Shown one piece after another: positions 1-6,805 of a DNA stretch of 18,233 bases (positions are counted from its first letter, which is position 1; the number at the start of each line of letters is the position of its first letter). The notes below the pieces were generated by a model, which saw only the letters and a list, made by a program, of their open reading frames with translations, ran no database searches and was not told the origin of the DNA. Position numbers and translations under genes: made by a program. The stretch is from Bacillota bacterium (GTDB lineage: Bacteria > Bacillota > Clostridia > Oscillospirales > Oscillospiraceae). The DNA is taken from NCBI GenBank assembly GCA_029268085.1, contig JAJUHD010000028.1, positions 1 through 18,233 on the forward strand. Reading direction: 5' to 3'.

Positions 1-1074
1 ATCGGCGGCAAGCTGACCGTGGACAGCACCAGCAAGCTGATTGCAAAAGGCGCTGTTGCGCCCTTCTGCATCATAGGTGCAGCGAACAGTACAAAGGATA
101 GTGTCCTTTCTCTGGCGATTGACCTGCCAAGCGGTACTGAAATTGCATCGGTATCAGCCGCAAACGGCTCCGGCACCATACATACCTATTGGAGCCTTGT
201 ACCGACAAACGGCAATCTGAGCGTATCTAACGTAGACACCACGCCTGTCACATTAACGGGAGCCGCAACAGGTAAGCTCACATTTGCAAAGGCGGCTAGC
301 AGCCCCACGGGCGGAGATTCCGGCAGTGCCAGCTATACCCTGACTTTTGAAACAAACGGAGGCAGTGTTATTGACAAGCTGACAAGGACCTCCGGCACAA
401 CAGTTGACCTTAGCGGCTACAAGCCGACGCGCGAGGGCTATATGTTTGCGGGCTGGTATTCCGATACTGCGCTGACCAATAAAATAACCGGCGTAACACT
501 GACTCAAAACATCACAGTCTACGCCAGATGGACTGTGAAAGGATCAAATCCATTTGCGGATGTTTCCGACAACGATTATTACCACGACGCGGTTTTGTGG
601 GCGGTGGAAAACGGTGTGACCAGCGGCACGGCCGCCACAATATTTAGCCCAAACGAGAATTGCACCCGCTCGCAAATGGTAGTTTTCCTGTGGAGGGCAG
701 AGGGCTCTCCGGAACCAGCCTCTACAAATTGCCCGTTTACCGACGTAGTTCAGAGTGCCTACTATTACAAGGCTGTTCTCTGGGCAGTGGAAAAGGGCAT
801 TACGGCGGGGATTTCCGCCGCGACCTTCGGCCCCGATGACATTGTAACGCGCGGACAGGCGATGACCTTCCTGTGGCGCGCGGCGGGCAAGCCCTCGGCA
901 GACTCCGCAAATCCCTTTGCGGATGTATCCGCAGACGCCTATTATTACAACGCGGTTTTGTGGGCTGCGAAAAAGGGGGTTACACAGGGGACTTCCACTA
1001 CAAGCTTCAGCCTGGCAAGCTCCTGCACCCGTGCGCAAACAGTGACCTTTTTGTGCCGTTATACGGGTAAATAA
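1..1074 (+). CDS. SLH-domain cell-surface protein, 5' end outside the window
   Basis: This is the C-terminal 357 residues of a secreted surface protein. The reading frame is open from base 1, so the real start and signal peptide lie upstream; the GTG at 19 has no convincing start context. Residues about 1-105 are Ser/Thr/Gly-rich and unrecognised. Residues about 112-178 form a Listeria-Bacteroides (Flg_new/InlB-type) repeat, with the hallmarks TFETNGG, REGYMFAGWY and a terminal YARW. Three SLH repeats follow at about 183, 243 and 303, each starting PF(A/T)DV and containing YY..AVLWA and CTR(S/A)Q or a close variant, and they repeat roughly every 180 bases at DNA level. SLH domains normally anchor proteins to secondary cell-wall polymers, so a wall-attached exported protein is expected. 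Cargo function and substrate cannot be told from this fragment. It converges with cysK. Confidence 0.9.
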   Translation: MGGKLTVDSTSKLIAKGAVAPFCIIGAANSTKDSVLSLAIDLPSGTEIASVSAANGSGTIHTYWSLVPTNGNLSVSNVDTTPVTLTGAATGKLTFAKAASSPTGGDSGSASYTLTFETNGGSVIDKLTRTSGTTVDLSGYKPTREGYMFAGWYSDTALTNKITGVTLTQNITVYARWTVKGSNPFADVSDNDYYHDAVLWAVENGVTSGTAATIFSPNENCTRSQMVVFLWRAEGSPEPASTNCPFTDVVQSAYYYKAVLWAVEKGITAGISAATFGPDDIVTRGQAMTFLWRAAGKPSADSANPFADVSADAYYYNAVLWAAKKGVTQGTSTTSFSLASSCTRAQTVTFLCRYTGK

Positions 1075-1102
1075 GCCGGAGCATGACGGCACCGGCAGCG
1101 GA

Positions 1103-1150
1103 ACATACTCCGCAAAGCCTCTCGAACGCCTCAATAAAGAGATTAACCGC
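1103..1150 (+). pseudogene. Possible relic of an IS256/Mutator-family transposase
   Basis: In the gap between the SLH gene and cysK, this frame reads TYSAKPLERLNKEINR. The core LERLNKEI with a following basic residue resembles the conserved C-terminal stretch of IS256-family transposases (typically xNxLERLNxEIxRR). Upstream and downstream residues do not continue the match, there is no start codon, and no terminal inverted repeats were seen, so at most a scrap about 16 codons long survives. The match is short enough to be coincidence. Confidence 0.35.
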
Positions 1151-1208
1151 CCGATGAGCCGCCAGAGTGCTCCGCTCCGAGATATTAATATAAAAAGGCT
1201 TTTCGGTT

Positions 1209-2129
1209 TTAAAGCATGCTCAAATAACGCTCACCCGTATCCGGAAGCAGAACAACTATGGTTTTACCCTTAAATTCCGGTCTCGCCGCGACCTTTGCCG
1301 CAGCTATTGCTGCGGCGCCGGATGAGACGCCGACAAACAGTCCCTCTGTTTCGGCGAGTTCGCGCATGGCTTCGAATGCCTCATCATCGGTAACACGGAG
1401 GACCTCGTCATAAACGGTTCTGTCCAATACCTCGGGAATGAAATTAGCGCCGATGCCCTGTATTTTATGTGGCCCGGCGCTTTTTCCTGAAAGCAGTGCG
1501 GAGCATTCCGGTTCCATTGCAAATATCTTAATAAGAGAATTTTGATCTTTAAGATATCTTCCTACTCCCGTAACTGTACCTCCCGAACCAACGCCTGCAA
1601 CGAAAGCATCAACTTTGCCGTCCGTATCGCGCCAAATCTCAGGTCCTGTGGTATCGTAATGCGCCGCAGGGTTAGCGGGGTTCGAAAACTGCTCGGCAAT
1701 AATACTGCCTTCGTTTTCGCGATGGAGCGCTTGAGCTTTCTCCACCGCACCGGCCATACCCCGCGCGCCTTCGGTAAGCACTATTTCAGCACCGTAGGCT
1801 TTTATCAGTTTGATCCTCTCGACGCTCATGCTGTCGGGCATGACGATTACGGTTCGGTAGCCAAGAACAGAGGCAACGGAGGCAAGCCCGACCCCAGTAT
1901 TTCCGCTTGTGGCCTCGATAATCATGCCACCTTTTTTTAGCTTTCCCTCGCGTTCTGCGGCGCGAATTATTGATAGGGCGACCCTGTCCTTTGCGCTTCC
2001 GGCAGGGTTGAATCGCTCAAGCTTTGCAAGAAGCCGCGCATCAGGACAACGCTTTTTTCCGAAAGCGCCAAGCTCAACAAGCGGGGTATTTCCGATAAGC
2101 TCTGTAATATTTCTGAATATTCTTTCCAT
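1209..2129 (-). CDS. cysK: Cysteine synthase (O-acetylserine sulfhydrylase), PLP-dependent
   Basis: A 306-residue cytoplasmic enzyme that makes L-cysteine from O-acetylserine and sulfide. The fold-type II PLP features are all present: the N-terminal ITELIGNTPLVEL, the PLP-binding lysine K47 in NPAGSAKDR, the substrate loop TSGNTG at 74-79, the phosphate-binding loop GVGSGGT at 179-185, HKIQGIGA near 221, and VGVSSGA with the serine that holds the pyridine nitrogen near 270. The end, PDTGERYLSML, is typical. I chose the ATG at 2129 because GAGG lies nine bases before it and the family normally begins a few residues before the ITELIGNTP motif; an in-frame start 33 bases upstream is less likely. 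It is divergent from asnS, and its probable promoter overlaps the asnS promoter. A cystathionine beta-synthase-like paralogue is less likely because the protein has no extra domain. Confidence 0.95.
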   Translation of the reverse strand: MERIFRNITELIGNTPLVELGAFGKKRCPDARLLAKLERFNPAGSAKDRVALSIIRAAEREGKLKKGGMIIEATSGNTGVGLASVASVLGYRTVIVMPDSMSVERIKLIKAYGAEIVLTEGARGMAGAVEKAQALHRENEGSIIAEQFSNPANPAAHYDTTGPEIWRDTDGKVDAFVAGVGSGGTVTGVGRYLKDQNSLIKIFAMEPECSALLSGKSAGPHKIQGIGANFIPEVLDRTVYDEVLRVTDDEAFEAMRELAETEGLFVGVSSGAAAIAAAKVAARPEFKGKTIVVLLPDTGERYLSML

Positions 2130-2166
2130 CTTCCATCGCCTCAAAGAGTTTTCTTTCAACAAACTG

Positions 2167-2195
2167 TTGAAAAATTCGATTCTGATATGTATAAT
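2167..2195 (+). promoter_or_regulatory. Probable sigma-A promoter of asnS
   Basis: TTGAAA (2167-2172) and a perfect TATAAT (2190-2195) are separated by 17 bases. The predicted start is near 2202, giving an asnS leader of about 80 bases, too short for a T-box riboswitch. The -35 sits inside the predicted cysK leader, and the -10 overlaps the cysK -10. Confidence 0.7.
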
Positions 2196-2219
2196 ACTTC
2201 AATATAACCGCAATAACAA
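2191..2219 (-). promoter_or_regulatory. Probable sigma-A promoter of cysK
   Basis: On the minus strand, TTGTTA (2219-2214) and TATTAT (2196-2191) are separated by exactly 17 bases. Transcription would start near 2184 and give a leader of about 55 bases. The -10 hexamer lies on the same bases as the asnS -10 hexamer of the opposite strand. The -35 matches consensus at only four of six positions. Confidence 0.5.
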
Positions 2220-2236
2220 GGGAGAAGTTTATTTTG
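2220..2236 (+). promoter_or_regulatory. Strong Shine-Dalgarno in front of an alternative TTG start of asnS
   Basis: GGGAG at 2220-2224 lies nine bases before an in-frame TTG (2234) that would add 16 basic residues to AsnRS. The family-typical ATG at 2282 has a weaker site, AAAGG, about 13 bases upstream. Between the two is a small inverted repeat, GCGCC (2236-2240) with GGCGC (2251-2255). Which start is used is open; this could also be a leader that tunes translation. Confidence 0.4.
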
Positions 2237-2281
2237 CGCCGTTATTATAGGGCGCGAAACCGGAAAGGCAAGTGTCATATT

Positions 2282-3676
2282 ATGAAACGTACGAAAATTT
2301 CCGCGCTGTATGCGGACGCCGCTGCTTTTACAAGCGAAGAGATTACAGTCTGCGGTTGGGTGCGTACCCTCCGAGACATGAAAAATTTTGCATTTGCAGA
2401 GCTCAACGACGGCAGCTCACACAAAAGTCTGCAAGTCGTTTTTGACCGAAATACGTTAAATAATTATGATGAAATCGCACGCCAGAACGTCGGCGCCGCC
2501 CTTATTATTAAGGGAAATCTCGTACTGACGCCCGAAGCGAAGCAGCCTTTTGAGCTTAAAGCTTCCTCCGTCGAGATTGAGGGGGTTTCAACTCCGGATT
2601 ATCCGCTCCAGAAAAAACGCCACAGCCTTGAATATCTGCGAACGATCGCGCATCTTCGCCCGCGCACGAACCTTTTCTCTGCCGTGTTCCGCGTCCGCAG
2701 CGTGGCGGCCGCCGCAATACACGAGTATTTTCAGCAGAAGGGCTTTGTTTATGTCCACACACCTATCATTACAGGCTCGGACTGCGAGGGCGCGGGCGAG
2801 ATGTTCCGCGTTACCACCTTGGACATTGAAAACCCGCCGCGTACAGAGGACGGAAAGATCGATAACTCCAAGGATTTCTTTGGTAAAGTAACGAACCTCA
2901 CCGTTTCCGGCCAGCTCAATGCTGAAAACTTCGCCATGGCCTTTGGCGATGTTTATACCTTCGGGCCTACCTTCCGCGCGGAGAACTCAAACACGCAGCG
3001 TCACGCCGCCGAATTCTGGATGATTGAACCAGAAATGGCTTTCGCAGATCTTGCCGACTATATGGATAACGCGGAAGGGCTTATTAAATACGTTATTCGC
3101 GCAGTAATGGAAAGATGCCCGCAGGAGATGGAGTTTTTTAACAGCTTTGTGGACACAGGTTTGCTTGAGCGCCTCAACCATGTCGCAGGTTCGGACTTCG
3201 GCAGGGTTACCTACACCGAGGCGGTTGAGATTCTTAAGAAGCATAATGACGAGTTCGACTACAAGGTCGAGTGGGGGACAGACCTTCAGACCGAGCACGA
3301 GCGTTATTTGACTGAGAAGATATTTAAAAAGCCCATATTTGTAACAAACTATCCTAAAGAGATAAAGGCTTTTTATATGCGGCTTGATGACGACGGAAGA
3401 ACCGTTGCGGCGGCGGATTGCCTTGTTCCCGCGATCGGGGAGATCGTCGGAGGCAGCCAACGTGAGGAACGGCTCGAGGTCCTTGAAAAACGTATGGATG
3501 AGCTGGGCCTCAATAAGGAAGATTACTGGTGGTATCTCGATCTGCGCCGCTACGGCTCCTGCCGCCATGCGGGCTATGGTCTGGGTTTCGAACGCCTCAT
3601 CATGTATTTAACGGGCGTCAGCAACATCCGCGACGTGGAACTGCATCCGAGGACAGTCGGCAACGCTGAGTTCTAA
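2282..3676 (+). CDS. asnS: Asparaginyl-tRNA synthetase (class IIb)
   Basis: This 464-residue enzyme charges tRNA-Asn with asparagine in the cytoplasm. An N-terminal OB-fold anticodon-binding domain (about 1-105, with ITVCGWVRTLRD and AFAELNDGS) is followed by the class II catalytic core. Motif 1 is around 157-167 (YVHTPIITGSD), motif 2 at 231-251 begins FRAENSNTQRH, and motif 3 at 431-443 is GYGLGFERLIMYL. The C-terminus NAEF is typical, and the length matches the family. The GSDCEGAGEMF stretch and overall pattern favour AsnRS over AspRS. The ATG at 2282 is chosen because family members begin here (MKRTKISALY); a TTG at 2234 with a better ribosome binding site is an alternative. It has its own promoter at 2167-2195 and ends in a strong terminator. 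Confidence 0.96.
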   Translation: MKRTKISALYADAAAFTSEEITVCGWVRTLRDMKNFAFAELNDGSSHKSLQVVFDRNTLNNYDEIARQNVGAALIIKGNLVLTPEAKQPFELKASSVEIEGVSTPDYPLQKKRHSLEYLRTIAHLRPRTNLFSAVFRVRSVAAAAIHEYFQQKGFVYVHTPIITGSDCEGAGEMFRVTTLDIENPPRTEDGKIDNSKDFFGKVTNLTVSGQLNAENFAMAFGDVYTFGPTFRAENSNTQRHAAEFWMIEPEMAFADLADYMDNAEGLIKYVIRAVMERCPQEMEFFNSFVDTGLLERLNHVAGSDFGRVTYTEAVEILKKHNDEFDYKVEWGTDLQTEHERYLTEKIFKKPIFVTNYPKEIKAFYMRLDDDGRTVAAADCLVPAIGEIVGGSQREERLEVLEKRMDELGLNKEDYWWYLDLRRYGSCRHAGYGLGFERLIMYLTGVSNIRDVELHPRTVGNAEF

Positions 3677-3710
3677 AATAGGTAAGAAAACCACGTATTT
3701 GCATAGATAT

Positions 3711-3747
3711 AAAAAAGACCTTCGTTTTTTGAACGAAGGTCTTTTTT
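3711..3747. terminator. Bidirectional Rho-independent terminator between asnS and rnhA
   Basis: The arms 3711-3726 (A-run then GACCTTCGTT) and 3732-3747 (AACGAAGGTC then T-run) pair perfectly over 16 bp around a 5-base loop. Read rightward it ends asnS with a T-tract; read leftward it ends the dnaA-to-rnhA operon with an equivalent T-tract. The stem begins immediately after the rnhA stop codon (3748-3750), so it works for both converging transcripts. Confidence 0.93.
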
Positions 3748-4182
3748 TCACGCAAACTTTTCACGTTCCTTTACCGCAAGCTTATCGCAGCGGTTATTAT
3801 ACTCGTTGTCGGCGTGTCCCTTGACCCAATGAAAGCTTACGGTGTGGATGCTGAGCAGTCTGTCGAGTTCCTGCCAGAGATCAATGTTCTTGAGCTCGCC
3901 GCCTTTGCGCTTCCAGTTCTTTGCCTTCCAGCTTTGGAGCCAGTGCTCGTTAATTGCATTAGCGATGTACTGCGAATCGGTGTAGAGATCAACCTCACAG
4001 GGTTCTTTCAGCGCGGATAACGCCGCAATCGCGCCGAGAAGCTCCATACGGTTGTTAGTAGTTTCCTTTTCCCCGCCGGATAGCTCGCGCTCAACATCCT
4101 TATAACGGAGGATTGCACCCCAGCCGCCGGGGCCGGGGTTTCCCGAGCAGGCTCCGTCAGTATAGATAGTTACTTTTTTCAT
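3748..4182 (-). CDS. rnhA: Ribonuclease HI
   Basis: A 144-residue type 1 RNase H that cleaves the RNA strand of RNA:DNA hybrids (R-loops, primers). All four metal-binding carboxylates are visible: D9 in YTDGACSGNPGPGG, E47 in NNRMEL, D69 in YTDSQY and D133 in NRCDKLA. The flexible-loop histidine H123 (VKGHAD) and the basic segment around 84-95 (SWKAKNWKRKGG) are also present. The ATG at 4182 is preferred, with GGAA just upstream; an in-frame TTG at 4197 overlaps the gyrA stop but has no usable ribosome binding site. It lies 11 bases after gyrA and is the last gene of the origin operon, ending directly against the terminator. Co-transcription with gyrase is notable because gyrase and RNase HI both limit R-loops; that functional link is an inference here. 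Confidence 0.95.
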   Translation of the reverse strand: MKKVTIYTDGACSGNPGPGGWGAILRYKDVERELSGGEKETTNNRMELLGAIAALSALKEPCEVDLYTDSQYIANAINEHWLQSWKAKNWKRKGGELKNIDLWQELDRLLSIHTVSFHWVKGHADNEYNNRCDKLAVKEREKFA

Positions 4183-4193
4183 ATAAAGTTCCG

Positions 4194-6704
4194 TCAATCC
4201 TGCGGCGGTTCTTGCGCTGGGATATCCTCGCCTTCTTCCTTATCCGTTCTCGCGACCGAGATTACCTTAGAGCCTTCCGCAACGCGCATCAGGCGGACAC
4301 CTTGCGTGGCCCTGCCGAAGGTGCTTATGCTGGCGGCCGCCATGCGGATGATCGTTCCGTCATCGGATATTAGCAGGACGTCGTCGTTATCGTCGACAAC
4401 CTTTACGTCTGCAACTTTACCCGTTTTGTCGGTAACATGATAGTTTTTAAGCCCCATGCCGCCGCGGTGCTGAGGCGTGCCGTCGTTGCCGCGCAGGTAC
4501 TCCTCAATAGCCGTACGCTTGCCGTAGCCGTTTTCGGTGACGGAGAGCAGGGCCCCGCCCTCGCGGGCACGTGCCGCGCCGACAACATAGTCGCCATCGC
4601 GTAGCTTTATGCCGCGTACGCCGGTCGCCGTTCTGCCCATCGGACGGACATCGTTTTCATCAAAGCAGATCGCCATGCCGTCATGGGTCGCGATGAGAAT
4701 GTTCTGTTTGCCGTCGGTCCTGCGGACGGAGATAAGTTCGTCACCATCCTCGATATTGATCGCGCGGATGCCGACGCTCCTGATGTTCTTTAGCTCATTG
4801 AGATACATTCTCTTTACAGTTCCGTTCCTCGTTATCATAACGAGATACTCATCTTCGGCTTCAAGATCGCGTGTCTGAATCATCGCGCTCACCTTCTCGC
4901 CCGGATCGATGGGCAGAAGGTTCACAATATTAGTACCCTTAGCGGTGCGTCCAGCCTCAGGGATATGGTAGCCTTTCTTGCGGTAGACTCTTCCGAAATT
5001 TGTGAAGAAGAGGATATAGTCATGCGTCGAGGCTGTAAACACGGTCTCAACATAGTCCTCCTCTCGGAGGGACTGAGCTGTGATGCCCTTTCCGCCGCGG
5101 CGCTGCGCCTTGTAGGTGTCAGCGGGCAGGCGCTTTATATAGCCCGCGTGAGTTAATGTATATACGCAGGCCTCCTCGTCTATGAGGTCCTCGATGTCGA
5201 TATCATCCTCGATGTCCTGTATTTCGGTCATTCGGTCATCACCGTATTTATTGCTGATCTCAAGGAGCTCATTTTTCAGAACATCCTTGATCATCTCTTC
5301 TGAGGATAACAGTTTATTAAAATAAGCAATTTTTTCTTCCAACTCGCGATATTCGTTCTCAAGCTTTTCTTTCTCAAGGCCCTGCAAACGTTTGAGCTGC
5401 ATGTCAAGGATGGCCTGCGCCTGAATATCGGAAAGGCCAAAGCGCGTCATGAGGTTTTGCTTAGCGTCGTCGTAGCTCTCGCGGATTATTTTTATTACCT
5501 CGTCGATGTTGTCCTGCGCGATAAGCAGGCCTTCCAGAAGATGAGCACGCTCCATGGCCTTGTTGAGATCGAACTTTGTCCTGCGGACTATAATCTCTTT
5601 CTGGAATGACAGGTACTCGTCCAGAATATGGCGCAGGGAAAGTATCTTCGGCTGTGTCTGGTTCTGTACCAGCGCCAGCATATTGATAGCAAAGGAGGAC
5701 TGCAGCTGCGTCTGAGCGAAAAGGCGATTAAGAACAACCTGCGTGTTTGCATCCTTTTTGAGTTCGATGACAATGCGCATGCCGTTACGGTCTGATTCGT
5801 CACGGAGACCCGAGATGCCATCCAGACGCTTGTCGCGCACCTGATCGGCGATATTTTCGATAAGAGTTCTTTTGTTGACCTGATAAGGCAGTTCCGTAAC
5901 GATAATACGGAAACGCCCCTGACCATATTCCTCAATTTCTGTGCGGGCTCGAATGACTACGCGGCCCTTTCCCGTTGCATAGGCGGAGCGGATACCCGCC
6001 CTGCCCATAATAATGCCCTTCGTCGGGAAATCGGGGCCGGTAATATGTTCCATGAGGTCCGAAAGATCCGCTTCGGGGTTTTCCAGAACACAGACGCAGG
6101 CGCCGATGACCTCTCGGAGGTTGTGCGGCGGAATGTTCGTAGCCATTCCGACCGCAATTCCGCTTGAGCCGTTCACGAGAAGGTTAGGGAAACGGCTGGG
6201 CAGGACGCGAGGTTCCTTGCGGGTCTCGTCAAAGTTCGGATCCCAGTCGACCGTATCCTTTTCGATGTCCCTGAGGAGCTCGTCGGATATCTTTGACATC
6301 CTCGCCTCGGTGTAACGGTAAGCCGCCGCGGGGTCACCGTCAATCGAGCCGAAGTTTCCGTGTCCGTCTACGAGAACATAGCGCATTGAAAAATCCTGTG
6401 CCAGACGCACCAGCGCGTCGTAAACAGACTGGTCACCGTGCGGGTGATAGCGGCCCAGCACGTCGCCGACGCAGGTCGCGGATTTTTTGAAGGGACGGTC
6501 GCTTGTGAGATTATCCTCGTACATCGCATAGAGTATGCGGCGATGGACGGGTTTCAGACCGTCACGTACGTCGGGCAGGGCTCTGCCGACAATAACGCTC
6601 ATTGCGTAGTCGATGTATGAAGTCTGCATCTCGCCGACAAGTTCGGACGAGATGATTTTCTGTTCGGGATACCGGATATCCTCCGGCTTATAATCTTTTG
6701 CCAT
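4194..6704 (-). CDS. gyrA: DNA gyrase subunit A
   Basis: An 836-residue type IIA topoisomerase subunit that breaks and rejoins DNA, and with GyrB introduces negative supercoils. The breakage-reunion domain holds the catalytic tyrosine Y131 in YRYTEARM. The C-terminal six-bladed wrapping domain carries the GyrA box QRRGGKG at 534-540, which marks gyrase rather than ParC; a second GyrA-box-like QHRGGMG lies at 745-751. The acidic tail (DKEEGED, 821-827) may modulate wrapping. The quinolone-binding helix reads HPHGDQSVYDALVR: the position matching E. coli Ser83 is Gln92, while the acidic residue matching Asp87 is kept (D96). The ATG at 6704 is preceded by AAGGTGG at good spacing. It follows gyrB by 101 bases, the longest gap in the operon, containing two small inverted repeats. 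Confidence 0.97.
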   Translation of the reverse strand: MAKDYKPEDIRYPEQKIISSELVGEMQTSYIDYAMSVIVGRALPDVRDGLKPVHRRILYAMYEDNLTSDRPFKKSATCVGDVLGRYHPHGDQSVYDALVRLAQDFSMRYVLVDGHGNFGSIDGDPAAAYRYTEARMSKISDELLRDIEKDTVDWDPNFDETRKEPRVLPSRFPNLLVNGSSGIAVGMATNIPPHNLREVIGACVCVLENPEADLSDLMEHITGPDFPTKGIIMGRAGIRSAYATGKGRVVIRARTEIEEYGQGRFRIIVTELPYQVNKRTLIENIADQVRDKRLDGISGLRDESDRNGMRIVIELKKDANTQVVLNRLFAQTQLQSSFAINMLALVQNQTQPKILSLRHILDEYLSFQKEIIVRRTKFDLNKAMERAHLLEGLLIAQDNIDEVIKIIRESYDDAKQNLMTRFGLSDIQAQAILDMQLKRLQGLEKEKLENEYRELEEKIAYFNKLLSSEEMIKDVLKNELLEISNKYGDDRMTEIQDIEDDIDIEDLIDEEACVYTLTHAGYIKRLPADTYKAQRRGGKGITAQSLREEDYVETVFTASTHDYILFFTNFGRVYRKKGYHIPEAGRTAKGTNIVNLLPIDPGEKVSAMIQTRDLEAEDEYLVMITRNGTVKRMYLNELKNIRSVGIRAINIEDGDELISVRRTDGKQNILIATHDGMAICFDENDVRPMGRTATGVRGIKLRDGDYVVGAARAREGGALLSVTENGYGKRTAIEEYLRGNDGTPQHRGGMGLKNYHVTDKTGKVADVKVVDDNDDVLLISDDGTIIRMAAASISTFGRATQGVRLMRVAEGSKVISVARTDKEEGEDIPAQEPPQD

Positions 6705-6721
6705 TATGTGACCACCTTAAT

Positions 6722-6762
6722 TTCCGGCCGTGCGCCGGAATGATTAGCCCGGATTTGCCGGG
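6722..6762. repeat. Pair of short GC-rich inverted repeats between gyrB and gyrA
   Basis: TTCCGGC (6722-6728) pairs with GCCGGAA (6734-6740) around a 5-base loop, and CCCGG (6748-6752) pairs with CCGGG (6758-6762) around a 5-base loop. Neither is followed by a clear T-run on the minus strand, so they are not convincing terminators. They sit just upstream of the gyrA ribosome binding site and could act as a processing or attenuation element between gyrB and gyrA. Confidence 0.5.
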
Positions 6763-6805
6763 GGACGGCGAGAGCTTAAAGGGGAACTAGTCCCGATGTC
6801 TCTTA

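Noticed and set aside
1075..1208. Terminator between the SLH gene and cysK
   Set aside because: No stem followed by a T-run could be found on either strand; only weak A+T palindromes are present.
2202..2281. T-box riboswitch in front of asnS
   Set aside because: The predicted leader is only about 80 bases, with no T-box consensus and no terminator hairpin.
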